Positions 53,174 to 63,401 are shown, counted from the stretch's first letter. The stretch is 64,000 bases of DNA from an uncultured Desulfosarcina sp. (GCF_963668215.1 NZ_OY764190.1:3658001-3722000); one strand, 5' to 3'. Notes: a model not told the origin generated them from the sequence alone. Translations and numbers: made by a program.

Positions 53174-53917
53174 TTATTCGGCGACAATAAACGCATCCGG
53201 ATACCCGCTCTGCGCTAAATGCCGTTCATATTGGTCGGCGGCTTCCAGATCGTTGCAGCGTCCTACCCGGACCCGGTAAAAGATCATATCCCCGCGGTCA
53301 TAGGGAACCACGTGGGCGTTGGTGAAGGTTTGATCCAGCTTGGCCCGCAGACGTTCAGCGTTGTCGCGGTTGGAAAAAGCTCCCACCTGGAAGGTGAACC
53401 GGCCGCTGTAGTAATCCACCGGCACGAACGTCTCGCCGGCGGCCGTTTCGCGACGCTCGCCCAGGGCCGTGATCTCCACCTTGGCCGTTCCGGGACCCAC
53501 CATGCCCAGTTTTTTGGCGCCGGTATAGGACAGATCGATGATCCGGCCGTGGACGAAGGGCCCACGGTCGTTGACCCGCACCACGATCCGGCGGTTGTCG
53601 TCCAGGCGGCGGACCTGCACCCAGGTGCCCAGGGGCAGGGTTTTGTGGGCCGCGGTCATGGCGTACATGTCGTACACCTCGCCGCTGGAGGTCTTGCGGC
53701 CGTGAAATTTCTGTCCGTACCAGGAGGCGATGCCCTGTTGGGTAAAGCCCTTGGCATGGGGCAGGGGTTTATACCAGTTGCCGTTCACCCGGTAAGGCTT
53801 GGGATGCCCTTCGGGGGTGGGCGGCGGCGAAGACGGGGCCGAAGCGCAGGCCTGAAGGAGAAACAGGGCCCCCATTGCCAGTAAGAGAGCGCTACGCTGT
53901 CCTGTCTTTTTAATCAT
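53174..53917 (-). CDS. rlpA: Septal ring lytic transglycosylase-like RlpA lipoprotein
   Basis: RlpA is an outer-membrane lipoprotein that binds denuded septal peptidoglycan and, in some species, cleaves it. The 247-aa protein has a lipobox (LLQACAS), the double-psi beta barrel at about 65-150 (GIASWYGQKFHGRKTSSGE, catalytic-type NDRGPFVHGRIIDLS) and a C-terminal SPOR domain (FTFQVGAFSNRDNAERL). The start at 53917 precedes a proper lipoprotein signal; the frame extends upstream only through repeat DNA. Confidence 0.93.
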   Translation of the reverse strand: MIKKTGQRSALLLAMGALFLLQACASAPSSPPPTPEGHPKPYRVNGNWYKPLPHAKGFTQQGIASWYGQKFHGRKTSSGEVYDMYAMTAAHKTLPLGTWVQVRRLDDNRRIVVRVNDRGPFVHGRIIDLSYTGAKKLGMVGPGTAKVEITALGERRETAAGETFVPVDYYSGRFTFQVGAFSNRDNAERLRAKLDQTFTNAHVVPYDRGDMIFYRVRVGRCNDLEAADQYERHLAQSGYPDAFIVAE

Positions 53918-53995
53918 GATCCCTCGTATCAGTGAACGGTGATCTGTGAACAGTGAACAGTAAACGGTGAACAGTGAACAGTGAACGGTCAATGA

Positions 53996-54020
53996 GCGGC
54001 CTCTGGCCGCGCCTTTTTTT
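53996..54020 (+). terminator. Terminator-like hairpin in the repeat element
   Basis: GCGGCC-TCT-GGCCGC then GCC and seven T: a full rho-independent pattern on the + strand, although both flanking genes read leftward. It belongs to the repeat core, not to an obvious + strand transcript. Confidence 0.5.
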
Positions 54021-54037
54021 ATCAGTGAACCGTGAAC

Positions 54038-54060
54038 AGAAAGGACACGGCCGAAGGCCG
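54038..54060 (-). terminator. Probable lon terminator from the repeat core
   Basis: On the - strand CGGCC-TTC-GGCCG is followed by TGTCCTTTCTG, about 40 bp after the lon stop. The T tract is broken, so efficiency is uncertain. Confidence 0.4.
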
Positions 54061-54097
54061 TTCATTGACCGTTCACCGATCACTGATCACAGTTCAC

Positions 54098-56449
<2,352 letters not shown>

Positions 56450-56482
56450 GACGCTCTCCTTAAAAGGGCGTGTTTCGAAAAT

Positions 56483-56626
56483 GGCGGCTTTGTAAAAACC
56501 CGATATCTTTGTTACGCGTATCCCTCGTCACTGCGGAGTACTTTCATGTACGCTGCCTTCGGCACCCGCGATTGCGGTATTCTCGGGACTCGCAAGCCTC
56601 GATCTCGGGCCTTTTACGAAGCCGCC
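56483..56626. repeat. MITE-like element with about 21-bp terminal inverted repeats
   Basis: The left end GGCGGCTTTGTAAAA and the inverse of the right end GGCGGCTTCGTAAAA match closely and extend to a shared CCCGA, giving about 21-bp ends around a 144-bp element. It has no coding frame of note and lies between lon and hsp20. The interior contains further short palindromes. No clear target duplication was seen. Confidence 0.7.
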
Positions 56627-56675
56627 CGGGGTTCAATTTATCAGCAGTTCGCCATAAAATCCTTCCGGTGGTTTC

Positions 56676-57128
56676 TTACCCTTCGCTGATGGGGACCTTA
56701 TGCACCTTGTCGAGTTTGAGCTTGGCGATTCGGATTGTCAGCAGACCGTTGGTGTAGGTGGTCGACACCACCTCGGTGTCCACCGGGGACGGCAGGTAGA
56801 GAATGCGTTCGAAGCGGCCGTACTGGATCTCGGCCAGACGGTAGGTTCCGTTGGGCACACGCGTCATTTCTCTCCGGACACCCGAAATCTTGACGGCCCG
56901 GGAATTAATTTCCAGGTCGAGGTCGTCTTTTTCCACACCGGAAATTTCAGCCCAGATCATGATTTCTTCCGGGGTTTCGAAAATATCCATCTGCGGCGTC
57001 CAGAGGTGTTCGCGGGATGAAAACATGGGGTTGACGGGCCGCGGTCGGAAGATATCCTGAATAGTTTTCCCCAGGCTCTGGCCGGTGGGATCGAAATTGC
57101 CCCCGAACTTGATTTTGATGTAGTCCAT
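56676..57128 (-). CDS. hsp20: Small heat shock protein Hsp20 (alpha-crystallin)
   Basis: A 150-aa alpha-crystallin-domain chaperone that holds unfolded proteins. The domain (about 48-140) starts MDIFETPEEIMIWAEISGVE and contains the conserved GVR and TYTNGLLTIRIAK; the last residues VHKVPISEG are a short tail. I chose ATG 57128 with GGGGT 7 bp upstream. A 12-bp perfect inverted repeat lies 22 bp upstream of the start in the probable leader. Confidence 0.92.
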   Translation of the reverse strand: MDYIKIKFGGNFDPTGQSLGKTIQDIFRPRPVNPMFSSREHLWTPQMDIFETPEEIMIWAEISGVEKDDLDLEINSRAVKISGVRREMTRVPNGTYRLAEIQYGRFERILYLPSPVDTEVVSTTYTNGLLTIRIAKLKLDKVHKVPISEG

Positions 57129-57150
57129 GATGATACCCCGAACCGGTTTG

Positions 57151-57189
57151 ATTGCCCGTCCGGATTCAAGTTTATTGCGGACGGGCAAT
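57151..57189. promoter_or_regulatory. 12-bp inverted repeat in the hsp20 leader
   Basis: ATTGCCCGTCCG and its exact complement CGGACGGGCAAT are separated by 15 nt. It lies just upstream of hsp20 and is not the CIRCE sequence. It may be a repressor operator or an RNA hairpin that tunes hsp20 expression. Confidence 0.5.
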
Positions 57190-57312
57190 GCCTGTTTGAA
57201 TGGTTTCTGACAGTTTCGCTTTCCTGAACTTCAGGGCGTTTAGCGATTTTTTTTAAGGTAGCACCGAAACCGGGGGTTGTAAAGGCGGCAGCGTCGGGCG
57301 GCCCCGCCCCTG

Positions 57313-57340
57313 TTGCCTTTGCGCAAATCGATCTTATATT
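57313..57340 (+). promoter_or_regulatory. Candidate sigma70-type promoter for htpX
   Basis: TTGCCT and TATATT with a 16-bp spacer lie about 75 bp upstream of the htpX start. Confidence 0.4.
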
Positions 57341-57413
57341 GGAAAACCCGGTTGAAGAGAGGTCCCGGGGCGCTGCAAAACGATGGACCAAGGAGAAAAA
57401 GGAGAAAACGGTT

Positions 57414-58352
57414 ATGGGCAATCAGATCAAAACCACCGTGCTGCTGGCCGGAATGACGGCCCTGATCCTGATTGTGGGCAATCTGCTGGGAGGGCGCCAG
57501 GGGATGATCATCGCCCTGGTGCTGGCCGCCGGCATGAATTTTTTCAGCTACTGGTATTCCGACAAACTGGTTCTCAAGATGTACCGGGCCCAGGAGGCCA
57601 CCCCGGCCCAGGCGCCGGAACTGTTCGAGATGGTGCAGACCCTTGCCCGTCAGGCGGAGCTGCCCATGCCCAAGGTTTACATCATTCCCAAGGACGCGCC
57701 CAATGCGTTTGCCACGGGGCGCAACCCGGACAACGCCGTCGTGGCCGTTACCCAGGGGCTGCTCAAACTCATGGACCGGCGCGAGATTATGGGGGTGCTG
57801 GCCCACGAACTGGGCCACGTGAAAAACCGGGACATCCTCATCGGTACCATCGCCGCCACCATGGCCGGGGCCATCATGATGCTGGCCACCATGGCGCGCT
57901 GGTCGGCCCTTTTCGGTGGCATGCACCGGGATGACAACAACGGCGGCGGCATGGGCGCCATCGGCATGATCGCCATGTCCATCATTGCTCCCTTGGCGGC
58001 CATGATCATTCAGATGGCTGTGTCCCGTTCGCGGGAATATTTGGCCGACGCCACCGGCGCCCGCATTGCCGGCGGCCCCGAAGGCCTGGCCAGCGCCCTG
58101 GAAAAGCTGGGGGCCTACTCCCGGCGCATTCCCATGGATGCCAATCCCTCGACGGCCCACATGTTCATCGTCAACCCGCTGTCCGGCAAAAGCCTGCAGA
58201 GTCTTTTCTCCACCCACCCGCCGGTGGAAGAGCGCATCAGCCGGTTGCGGGGCCAGCGGCCCGCCGGCGGCCCGTCCGCACCGCCGCCGCCTCCGGGGAG
58301 CAACCGGCAGGAAGCGGCCGGGAAGGCGTTTTGGGATAATTTGAAGGGATGA
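57414..58352 (+). CDS. htpX: Membrane zinc metalloprotease HtpX
   Basis: HtpX is an inner-membrane M48 protease of membrane-protein quality control. The 312-aa protein has two N-terminal membrane segments (about 10-45), the zinc motif HELGHVKNRD near 130, two further hydrophobic segments with GAMMLATMAR-like and MSIIAPLAAMI stretches, and the third zinc ligand region SREYLADATGA. The C-terminal SGKSLQSLFSTHPPVEERI is family-typical. ATG 57414 follows AAAAGGAGAAAA. A partial degraded copy of the 3' end occurs at 58977-59069. Confidence 0.95.
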   Translation: MGNQIKTTVLLAGMTALILIVGNLLGGRQGMIIALVLAAGMNFFSYWYSDKLVLKMYRAQEATPAQAPELFEMVQTLARQAELPMPKVYIIPKDAPNAFATGRNPDNAVVAVTQGLLKLMDRREIMGVLAHELGHVKNRDILIGTIAATMAGAIMMLATMARWSALFGGMHRDDNNGGGMGAIGMIAMSIIAPLAAMIIQMAVSRSREYLADATGARIAGGPEGLASALEKLGAYSRRIPMDANPSTAHMFIVNPLSGKSLQSLFSTHPPVEERISRLRGQRPAGGPSAPPPPPGSNRQEAAGKAFWDNLKG

Positions 58353-58390
58353 TAGGCTGTAGGTGTATAGACTGTAGGCTGAAGGGGACC
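58353..58390 (+). repeat. GGCTGTA-type heptamer tract after htpX
   Basis: Roughly five 7-bp units (GGCTGTA, GGTGTAT, AGACTGT, AGGCTGA) follow the htpX stop. The register is less strict than in the other arrays. Confidence 0.45.
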
Positions 58391-58512
58391 GATAGCAGCA
58401 AATAAACAAATCCCAATACCCACGTCGATTAAATGCGACCTTGCATTGCGCCAAAACCATCGCTAAAATCAGGCAAGTCGATAAGAAAGCGGTCAAGTGA
58501 AGAGAGGGCATT

Positions 58513-58743
58513 ATGGAAAAAATTGTCAATATTCACATCGAAAAGCTTCCCGAAGGCCTCTACCTTGCCACGTCGGAGGATATTCAAGGATTGGTCGCCC
58601 AGGGAAGAACGGCAACCGAAGCCCTTGAGATCGCTCGTGATGTTGCCCGGAAACTAATCGAGGCAAGGGCGCAACGCACCGGCGGAATGAATCTTTCCGG
58701 GATTGCCGACTCTTTCGACTATCCACTTATTGTAAACGACTGA
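58513..58743 (+). CDS. hicB: HicB-family antitoxin
   Basis: A 76-aa HicB-like protein with the short beta-alpha fold start IVNIHIEKLPEGLYLATSED, IQGLVAQGRTATEALEIARD and an N-terminal-to-centre order that matches partial RNase H-like HicB antitoxins. It lacks a long C-terminal DNA-binding domain, so autoregulation may rest with the complex or another factor. AGAGAGG lies upstream of the ATG. Its stop overlaps the HicA start by one base. Confidence 0.8.
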   Translation: MEKIVNIHIEKLPEGLYLATSEDIQGLVAQGRTATEALEIARDVARKLIEARAQRTGGMNLSGIADSFDYPLIVND

Positions 58744-58970
58744 TGGGCCGCTTATCGGGCTTTACATATCGTCGAATCGTCAAACAGCTTAAGTCGTGCG
58801 GCTTTTCTTTCGATCGTCAGGCGGCTGGTAGTCATGAGATTTGGTACAACGAAAAGACCGACCGCTACACCACCATCCCCAACCATCCCGGTGACATGCC
58901 CGAAGGCACCCTGCGGGCCATTTTAAGACAAGCCGGTATTGAACCGGATGATTTCTTGAAGAAAAAATGA
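58743..58970 (+). CDS. hicA: HicA-family mRNA interferase toxin
   Basis: A 75-aa HicA toxin with the dsRBD-like fold: RRIVKQLKSCGFSFDRQAAGSHEIW contains the catalytic histidine of GSHEIW, and PNHPGDMPEGTLRAILRQAG follows. HicA cleaves mRNA and is neutralised by HicB. Here the antitoxin gene comes first. The pair lies between htpX and a relic of the htpX 3' end, suggesting it was inserted there. Confidence 0.85.
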   Translation: MGRLSGFTYRRIVKQLKSCGFSFDRQAAGSHEIWYNEKTDRYTTIPNHPGDMPEGTLRAILRQAGIEPDDFLKKK

Positions 58971-58976
58971 GTCCGA

Positions 58977-59069
58977 GCCATTTGCAATCTATCCGGCAAA
59001 AACCTGCAGAGCCTCTTTTCCACCCACCTGCCGGTGGGAGAGCGCATCAGCCGGCTGCAGGGCCAATAG
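58977..59069 (+). pseudogene. Relic of the htpX 3' end
   Basis: The bases from 58992 match htpX 58182-58256 at about 66 of 75 positions without gaps, and the frame still reads LSGKNLQSLFSTHLPVGER then ISRLQGQ and a stop. There is no start or zinc-site part. The fragment lies just after hicA. Confidence 0.75.
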
Positions 59070-59111
59070 CCTGTCCCAAACACCGCCGACGCTGTTTGGG
59101 ATTTGCTTTTT

Positions 59112-59160
59112 GAAAGTTGGGATTTATTTGGAATTTGGTGCTTGGAATTTGTAATTTTCC
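59112..59160 (+). repeat. ATTTGGA-type heptamer array
   Basis: Seven 7-bp units in register (GGGATTT, ATTTGGA, ATTTGGT, GCTTGGA, ATTTGTA). On the - strand it codes for the last residues and the TAA stop of the cysteine-rich protein next to it. Confidence 0.75.
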
Positions 59161-59366
59161 GTGGCTGGCTGCCTGCACCCGCAGCCTTGCCCTGACAAAG
59201 GTCCCTTCGGCTCAACCTTCCCCTCCTCCCGACACACCCGGCAGCGGTTTTCGTCACACCACTGGCAGCGATGGCAGGTGGGGCAGGGGTGCTTTTTGGG
59301 CAGGTGTCCGGCATCTTCCGGTACGTAAATTTTGCCGGTCACGCCGGGGATTCGGATCCAGGCCAT
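59124..59366 (-). CDS. Small cysteine-rich protein
   Basis: An 80-aa protein starting MAWIRIPGVTGKIYVPED with a dense cysteine block (CPTCHRCQWC then CRVC), which could hold two zinc ions or an iron-sulfur centre, and CGC later. I recall similar small proteins (HPC-x2-C-x2-C-x2-C-x4-C-x2-C) in other Desulfobacterota, so the gene is probably real. The ATG chosen has GAGG upstream. The C-terminal NYKFQAPNSK is coded by the heptamer array and may be non-functional. Function unknown. Confidence 0.6.
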   Translation of the reverse strand: MAWIRIPGVTGKIYVPEDAGHLPKKHPCPTCHRCQWCDENRCRVCREEGKVEPKGPLSGQGCGCRQPATENYKFQAPNSK

Positions 59367-59495
59367 GGGCGCCTCACGGTTGCGATGCATCGGTATTTTC
59401 CTATGATGGGAACCGGCTGCCGTTTGTCAACCGTTTCCAGTCTGACCTAATTATGATATCAAAGGTTTGAGCCAAGCAAAGGAGGTTGCATTCAG

Positions 59496-61457
59496 GTGGA
59501 TCAATTATACGATGCGGGCACCATCGAGGCGGTCGCACGCCTGAAAGATGCGGCGGTGCGCCTGTCCGATTTGCTGGTGCTGGACTGCCGACCGGCCGTG
59601 GATGCCTGGCAGCAGGCGGTGGAGGCCCGTCTATTGCCCCGGCTCAAGCCGGATTTCCCGCTGGTGGCAGCCATTTGCGGGGGCGGTTCTTCGGGCAAAT
59701 CCACCCTGTTCAATGCGCTTGTAGGTCGGCCGCTCTCGCCCACCGGGGGCAGGGCAGGGATCAACCGCCGCCCGCTAATCGCGATCAGCACCCAATACAA
59801 AGAAAAGCCTGGTGTTGCCGACGCTCTGTGCGATCCCTTCGGCTGCGCGCCGAAGCTGCTGGAGGCCATGGAAGAACTGGCCTCGCCCGGCGATCCGCTG
59901 CTGTGTTATCAAGAAAGCCTTCCTCCGGGACTGGCCCTGCTGGATACGCCCGATTTCGACACCGGCGCCGGCGGCAGCTACCAGAACCGGGAAATGGCCG
60001 AGCGCTCCCTGAGCGCGGCCGACGTGCTGATCTACATCTTCACCAACGCCAATTACAACAACCGGGACAACACCGATTTCATCGCCCGCATGCTGACGAC
60101 CGTGGGCACCCGCAACAGTTTTCTGGTCTACCGGGTCTATCCATCCTTCAGCGACGAAGAGGTCCTCGACCACGCCGGCACCGTGGGGCGCAACCTCTAC
60201 GGCGAGGGGGCCGGGCAGCACGTGCTGGGGGTGTATCGTGCCGTTGAGGACAACCGGGTGGCCGCCGGTGAGCAGCCTGTGGGCGTCGTGCCGACCGGCG
60301 ACGGCCGGACCGGGCTCATGGAAGCGTTGTCGCAGATGGACCCCCGGCAGGTCAAAGGGGAACTGCATCGCTCGATTTTCACGGATGTAATCCACCAGGG
60401 GCGGGGCTTTGTCGAAGCGGTCCGCCAGGCAGACGAACACCTGGCCGCATACCTGGAAGGGCTGCGAACGATCCAGCGCAGCTATGTTCAGGAGGCGCTG
60501 AGCCATCTTCCCATGGATGCGGTCGTCCGCCGATTTTCCCAGATCTGGCGGGACACCGATCCCTCCCACGTCAAATTCATGCGTAAAACCGGGCAGGTGG
60601 TGGAAGGCCCCCTGCAAATGGCCCTGCGGGCGGCCAAATGGATTCGCGGCCGCAAGGCCGGAAAAAAGGAGGCAGCTCCCGAGGGCGCCGTTGCCGCGGC
60701 CATGGAGGCCGATCTGGTCCAGGCGGCCAACGGGCTGCGCAAGGCGGCGGTGGACCCGGAGTTGATGCTCCGGCTCTCACGGTCCGATCCGGCGGTCGAT
60801 CAAATGCGCGAACTTCTCCGGCGGTTGACGAAACACCCCGATATGGCCGAAAGCTCGACCCGGGGCGACACGGCAACCTTCCGGATCTCGCTGCCACCCG
60901 CCCTTGCCGACGCCCAGGAAGCCCTGCGCGGCGCGAACTGGTCGGCAACCCTCGAGGACATGCTGGCCCGGCAGGAATCCCCGGGCGGCCTCACCGGCGA
61001 GCTGGAAGAGGAACTGCAGCGGCTGGTCCGCGAGCAGCGCGCCCGCATGACCACCTTCGACCAGATCCGCCAGACCTTCGCGGCCATGCTCAACATCATT
61101 CCGGCCACTGCCGCGGTAACCTACGTGCTGAGCACAGGGGACCCGGTAGGCGCCGTCGGCATCAAGGTCAAACTGGCCGGCCTGTTCGGTCTCAACGACC
61201 TGTATGCCCTGGTCGCCATTCCGGCCACGGCGGGGATGAAAAAGGCGGACCTAAAGCAGTTGGAAGCCCTGCTGGCACCTGTGGCCAGGGCCTGGTTGAC
61301 CCACAAATTGACGGCCATCGAGGCCCTGTTCGAAGAAAAGATCACCGGCGCGCTGTTGCAGAAGGGACAGGCCGTGTCAGCGGCGGCCGCCGATGACATC
61401 CAACGGATGGATCAAAGCCTGGCCCATTGCGGCCGGGTACTGGAGAAGACGGCATGA
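59496..61457 (+). CDS. Dynamin-like GTPase, first of a pair
   Basis: The 653-aa protein has a GTPase domain with Walker A GGGSSGKST at about 62-70, LLDTPDFDTGAGG (G3) and a switch region with INRRPLIAIST. A G4 NKxD motif is not obvious. A long helical part follows, then hydrophobic stretches near 535-560 and 575-595 that may insert in membrane. The start is GTG after AAAGGAGG. The next gene encodes a second GTPase with an ATGA overlap, as for paired bacterial dynamin-like proteins. Confidence 0.75.
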   Translation: MDQLYDAGTIEAVARLKDAAVRLSDLLVLDCRPAVDAWQQAVEARLLPRLKPDFPLVAAICGGGSSGKSTLFNALVGRPLSPTGGRAGINRRPLIAISTQYKEKPGVADALCDPFGCAPKLLEAMEELASPGDPLLCYQESLPPGLALLDTPDFDTGAGGSYQNREMAERSLSAADVLIYIFTNANYNNRDNTDFIARMLTTVGTRNSFLVYRVYPSFSDEEVLDHAGTVGRNLYGEGAGQHVLGVYRAVEDNRVAAGEQPVGVVPTGDGRTGLMEALSQMDPRQVKGELHRSIFTDVIHQGRGFVEAVRQADEHLAAYLEGLRTIQRSYVQEALSHLPMDAVVRRFSQIWRDTDPSHVKFMRKTGQVVEGPLQMALRAAKWIRGRKAGKKEAAPEGAVAAAMEADLVQAANGLRKAAVDPELMLRLSRSDPAVDQMRELLRRLTKHPDMAESSTRGDTATFRISLPPALADAQEALRGANWSATLEDMLARQESPGGLTGELEEELQRLVREQRARMTTFDQIRQTFAAMLNIIPATAAVTYVLSTGDPVGAVGIKVKLAGLFGLNDLYALVAIPATAGMKKADLKQLEALLAPVARAWLTHKLTAIEALFEEKITGALLQKGQAVSAAAADDIQRMDQSLAHCGRVLEKTA

Positions 61458-63241
61458 TGGACAACCAGAACCCCAATGTTGCCCTGCGGGCCATGGCGGA
61501 GTTGGAAACCGTTCGGGCCGACATCCAGGATCTGGCCGAGACCCTGGAGCGGATTCCCTTATGGCGGCCGGCCGCCGGACTGAAAAAATCCTGCCAGGCG
61601 GCCCTGGGCATCCTGGACCGGCTGGCCGAACGGCTGGACCGCAAGCTGGTGATCACCCTGGTCGGCCCCTGCGGGTCGGGGAAATCCACCCTGCTCAATG
61701 CCCTGGCCGGTGTGGACGACCTCTCGTTGTCCGGGCATCGGCGGCCCACCACCCAGAACGTGGTGGCCTTCTGCCGGCAGCCGGAAGACGCCCGGCAACT
61801 GGCCGAGCAACTGGACGCCGCGGACCTGCGCATCCGCACCCGTGAAGGGGCGATCGGGTTGGAAAACGTCATTCTCATCGACACGCCGGATACGGACAGC
61901 ACCCACCAGGAGCGCCACATCCCCCTGGTCCGCCAGGCCATCGGCCTGTCCGACGTGCTGATCTGCGTGTTCGACGGGGAGAATCCCAAGCGCCGGGATC
62001 ACACGGATTTTCTGGCCCCCTACGTGCGGCTTTTCAGCGGGTCCAGCCTGGTGGTGGCGGTCAACAAGTGCGACCGGCTGGACGAAAAGGAACTGACCGA
62101 CACCATCATGCCCGAGTTTGCCGATTATATCCGCAAGGCCTGGTCGGTGGAGCCGGCGGCCATTTTCTGCCTTTCCGCCCGGAGCCATCTGCAGCATCCC
62201 GGATGGGACGCGGATGCCGGGCCCAAGCACGGCCGGGACCAGTTCGACCAGTTGCAGCGCCTGATCCGGGAGACCTTCAACGCCTCCGGTTTTTCCGTGG
62301 ACCGCCGGCTGGAAAACGCCCGCAGCATTCGGGACGATCTTCACCACAGCGTGCGCGAGGAAGCGGGAAGGGAGAGTAAGTCCCTGAAGGCGGCCATGGA
62401 ACGGATCGCCGCCTGCGAAACCGAAGCCATGGGGCGGGCCATGGAGGCTTTCCGCAGCGGCGGCGGCCAACTCTCTTTGGGAATCAACGTGCGGCTCTAC
62501 CAGCAGTTGGCCCAGCGATGGCTGGGGCCGGTGGGCTGGCTGGTGGCGGTCTGGACCCGGCTTCTGGTTTTCGGCACCGGCCTTGCCGCCCTGCTGCGCT
62601 TCGGCAATCCTGTCCGCCAGCTGTTCGGGGCCGTTTCCGTGGTACGGCGCCATGCGGATTCCAAAAAGGCTCTGGAAGCCGCCGATCAGGGCGCCGGCGC
62701 CTCTCTGGCCCTGCTGCGCTATGACGACACCATTGCCCGCGCCTGGCCCGAAATCGCGGAAAAACTGATCGACGCCCGCTTCGCGCCGGCCGTGCGGGAG
62801 GCGCAGCGCGCACCGGGCCATGGCGATCAGGTGGGGCAGCGCCTCGAACAGATCTGGAACGAGGTGCTGGAAAGGGAGCTTTCAAACGCAGGCCGGCGCC
62901 TGAGCGGCGGGCTGCTGCAGCTGCTGTTCAACCTGCCGGTCCTGGGCGTGCTGGGGTATGTGGGCTGGCTGACGGCGCTGAACTTCTTTACGGAAAATAT
63001 TCTCTCCAGCGACTTTTTCCTGCACGCCTTCTGGACCATCGTTCTGGTCCTGTTCCTCAGCTTCTTTCTGCTGCAGGGCGTCATCCGCCTGGCGGCGGGC
63101 AAGGAGAAACTTGTCGCAAGGGTGTTCGATGGGGTTCAGCGGTCGCTGGACGGCGAGCGCCGCATCGAGGAAAGTCCGGTTTGGCGGCAGGTGAGAATGA
63201 TTTTGGAATTAGGGGGTGCGGCCCATAGCCGTGATCAGTGA
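61454..63241 (+). CDS. Dynamin-like membrane GTPase, second of a pair
   Basis: The 595-aa protein has Walker A GPCGSGKST at about 71-79, G3 IDTPDTDS, G4 VNKCD and a predicted alpha-helical body. Hydrophobic segments occur near 360-385 (WLGPVGWLVAVWTRLLVF) and near 505-560, the latter two being likely membrane helices. It overlaps the first GTPase gene by 4 bp. The pair could form a heteromeric membrane-remodelling machine; that is inference. The last residues RDQ and the TGA stop are within a GTGATCA/GTGAACA heptamer. Confidence 0.78.
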   Translation: MMDNQNPNVALRAMAELETVRADIQDLAETLERIPLWRPAAGLKKSCQAALGILDRLAERLDRKLVITLVGPCGSGKSTLLNALAGVDDLSLSGHRRPTTQNVVAFCRQPEDARQLAEQLDAADLRIRTREGAIGLENVILIDTPDTDSTHQERHIPLVRQAIGLSDVLICVFDGENPKRRDHTDFLAPYVRLFSGSSLVVAVNKCDRLDEKELTDTIMPEFADYIRKAWSVEPAAIFCLSARSHLQHPGWDADAGPKHGRDQFDQLQRLIRETFNASGFSVDRRLENARSIRDDLHHSVREEAGRESKSLKAAMERIAACETEAMGRAMEAFRSGGGQLSLGINVRLYQQLAQRWLGPVGWLVAVWTRLLVFGTGLAALLRFGNPVRQLFGAVSVVRRHADSKKALEAADQGAGASLALLRYDDTIARAWPEIAEKLIDARFAPAVREAQRAPGHGDQVGQRLEQIWNEVLERELSNAGRRLSGGLLQLLFNLPVLGVLGYVGWLTALNFFTENILSSDFFLHAFWTIVLVLFLSFFLLQGVIRLAAGKEKLVARVFDGVQRSLDGERRIEESPVWRQVRMILELGGAAHSRDQ

Positions 63242-63372
63242 ACAGTGAACAGTGAACAGTGAACAGTGAACAGAAAGGACGCGGCCGGAGGCCGCTCATC
63301 GACGGTTCACGGATCACTGACGACAGTTCACTGAAAATAGTGATCAGTGATCAGTGAACTGTGAACTGTGAA
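63231..63372. repeat. GTGAACA composite repeat with palindromic core
   Basis: One GTGATCA and five perfect tandem GTGAACA units (63231-63272) begin inside the GTPase stop, then GAAAGGAC and a GCGGCC-GGA-GGCCGC hairpin (63281-63295), then eleven in-register units of inverse type (CGGTTCA, CAGTTCA) turning into CAGTGAT and CTGTGAA. The element fills the convergent gap to the aminotransferase gene. Confidence 0.85.
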
Positions 63373-63401
63373 GGTGGGCCGGAACCACCGGCCCATCCAT
63401 C

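Larger units (their letters stand above)
53925..54097. repeat. GTGAACA arrays around two inverted palindromic cores
   Basis: Between rlpA and lon, GTGAACA/GTGAACG-type heptamers point inward from both sides; GTGAACGGTCAATGA at the left is matched by its inverse at the right (20 of 21 with the flanking bases). Two copies of a GGCC-hairpin core lie inside, one inverted (53992-54020) and one direct (54038-54065). The second core matches the core at 63264-63300. Confidence 0.8.

Noticed and set aside
53918..53992. N-terminal extension of RlpA through the repeat array
   Set aside because: The residues are direct translation of GTGAACA-type repeats, and the true lipoprotein signal starts at 53917.
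58433..58657. Small + strand frame overlapping hicB
   Set aside because: It overlaps the HicB frame completely for most of its length and has no family features.
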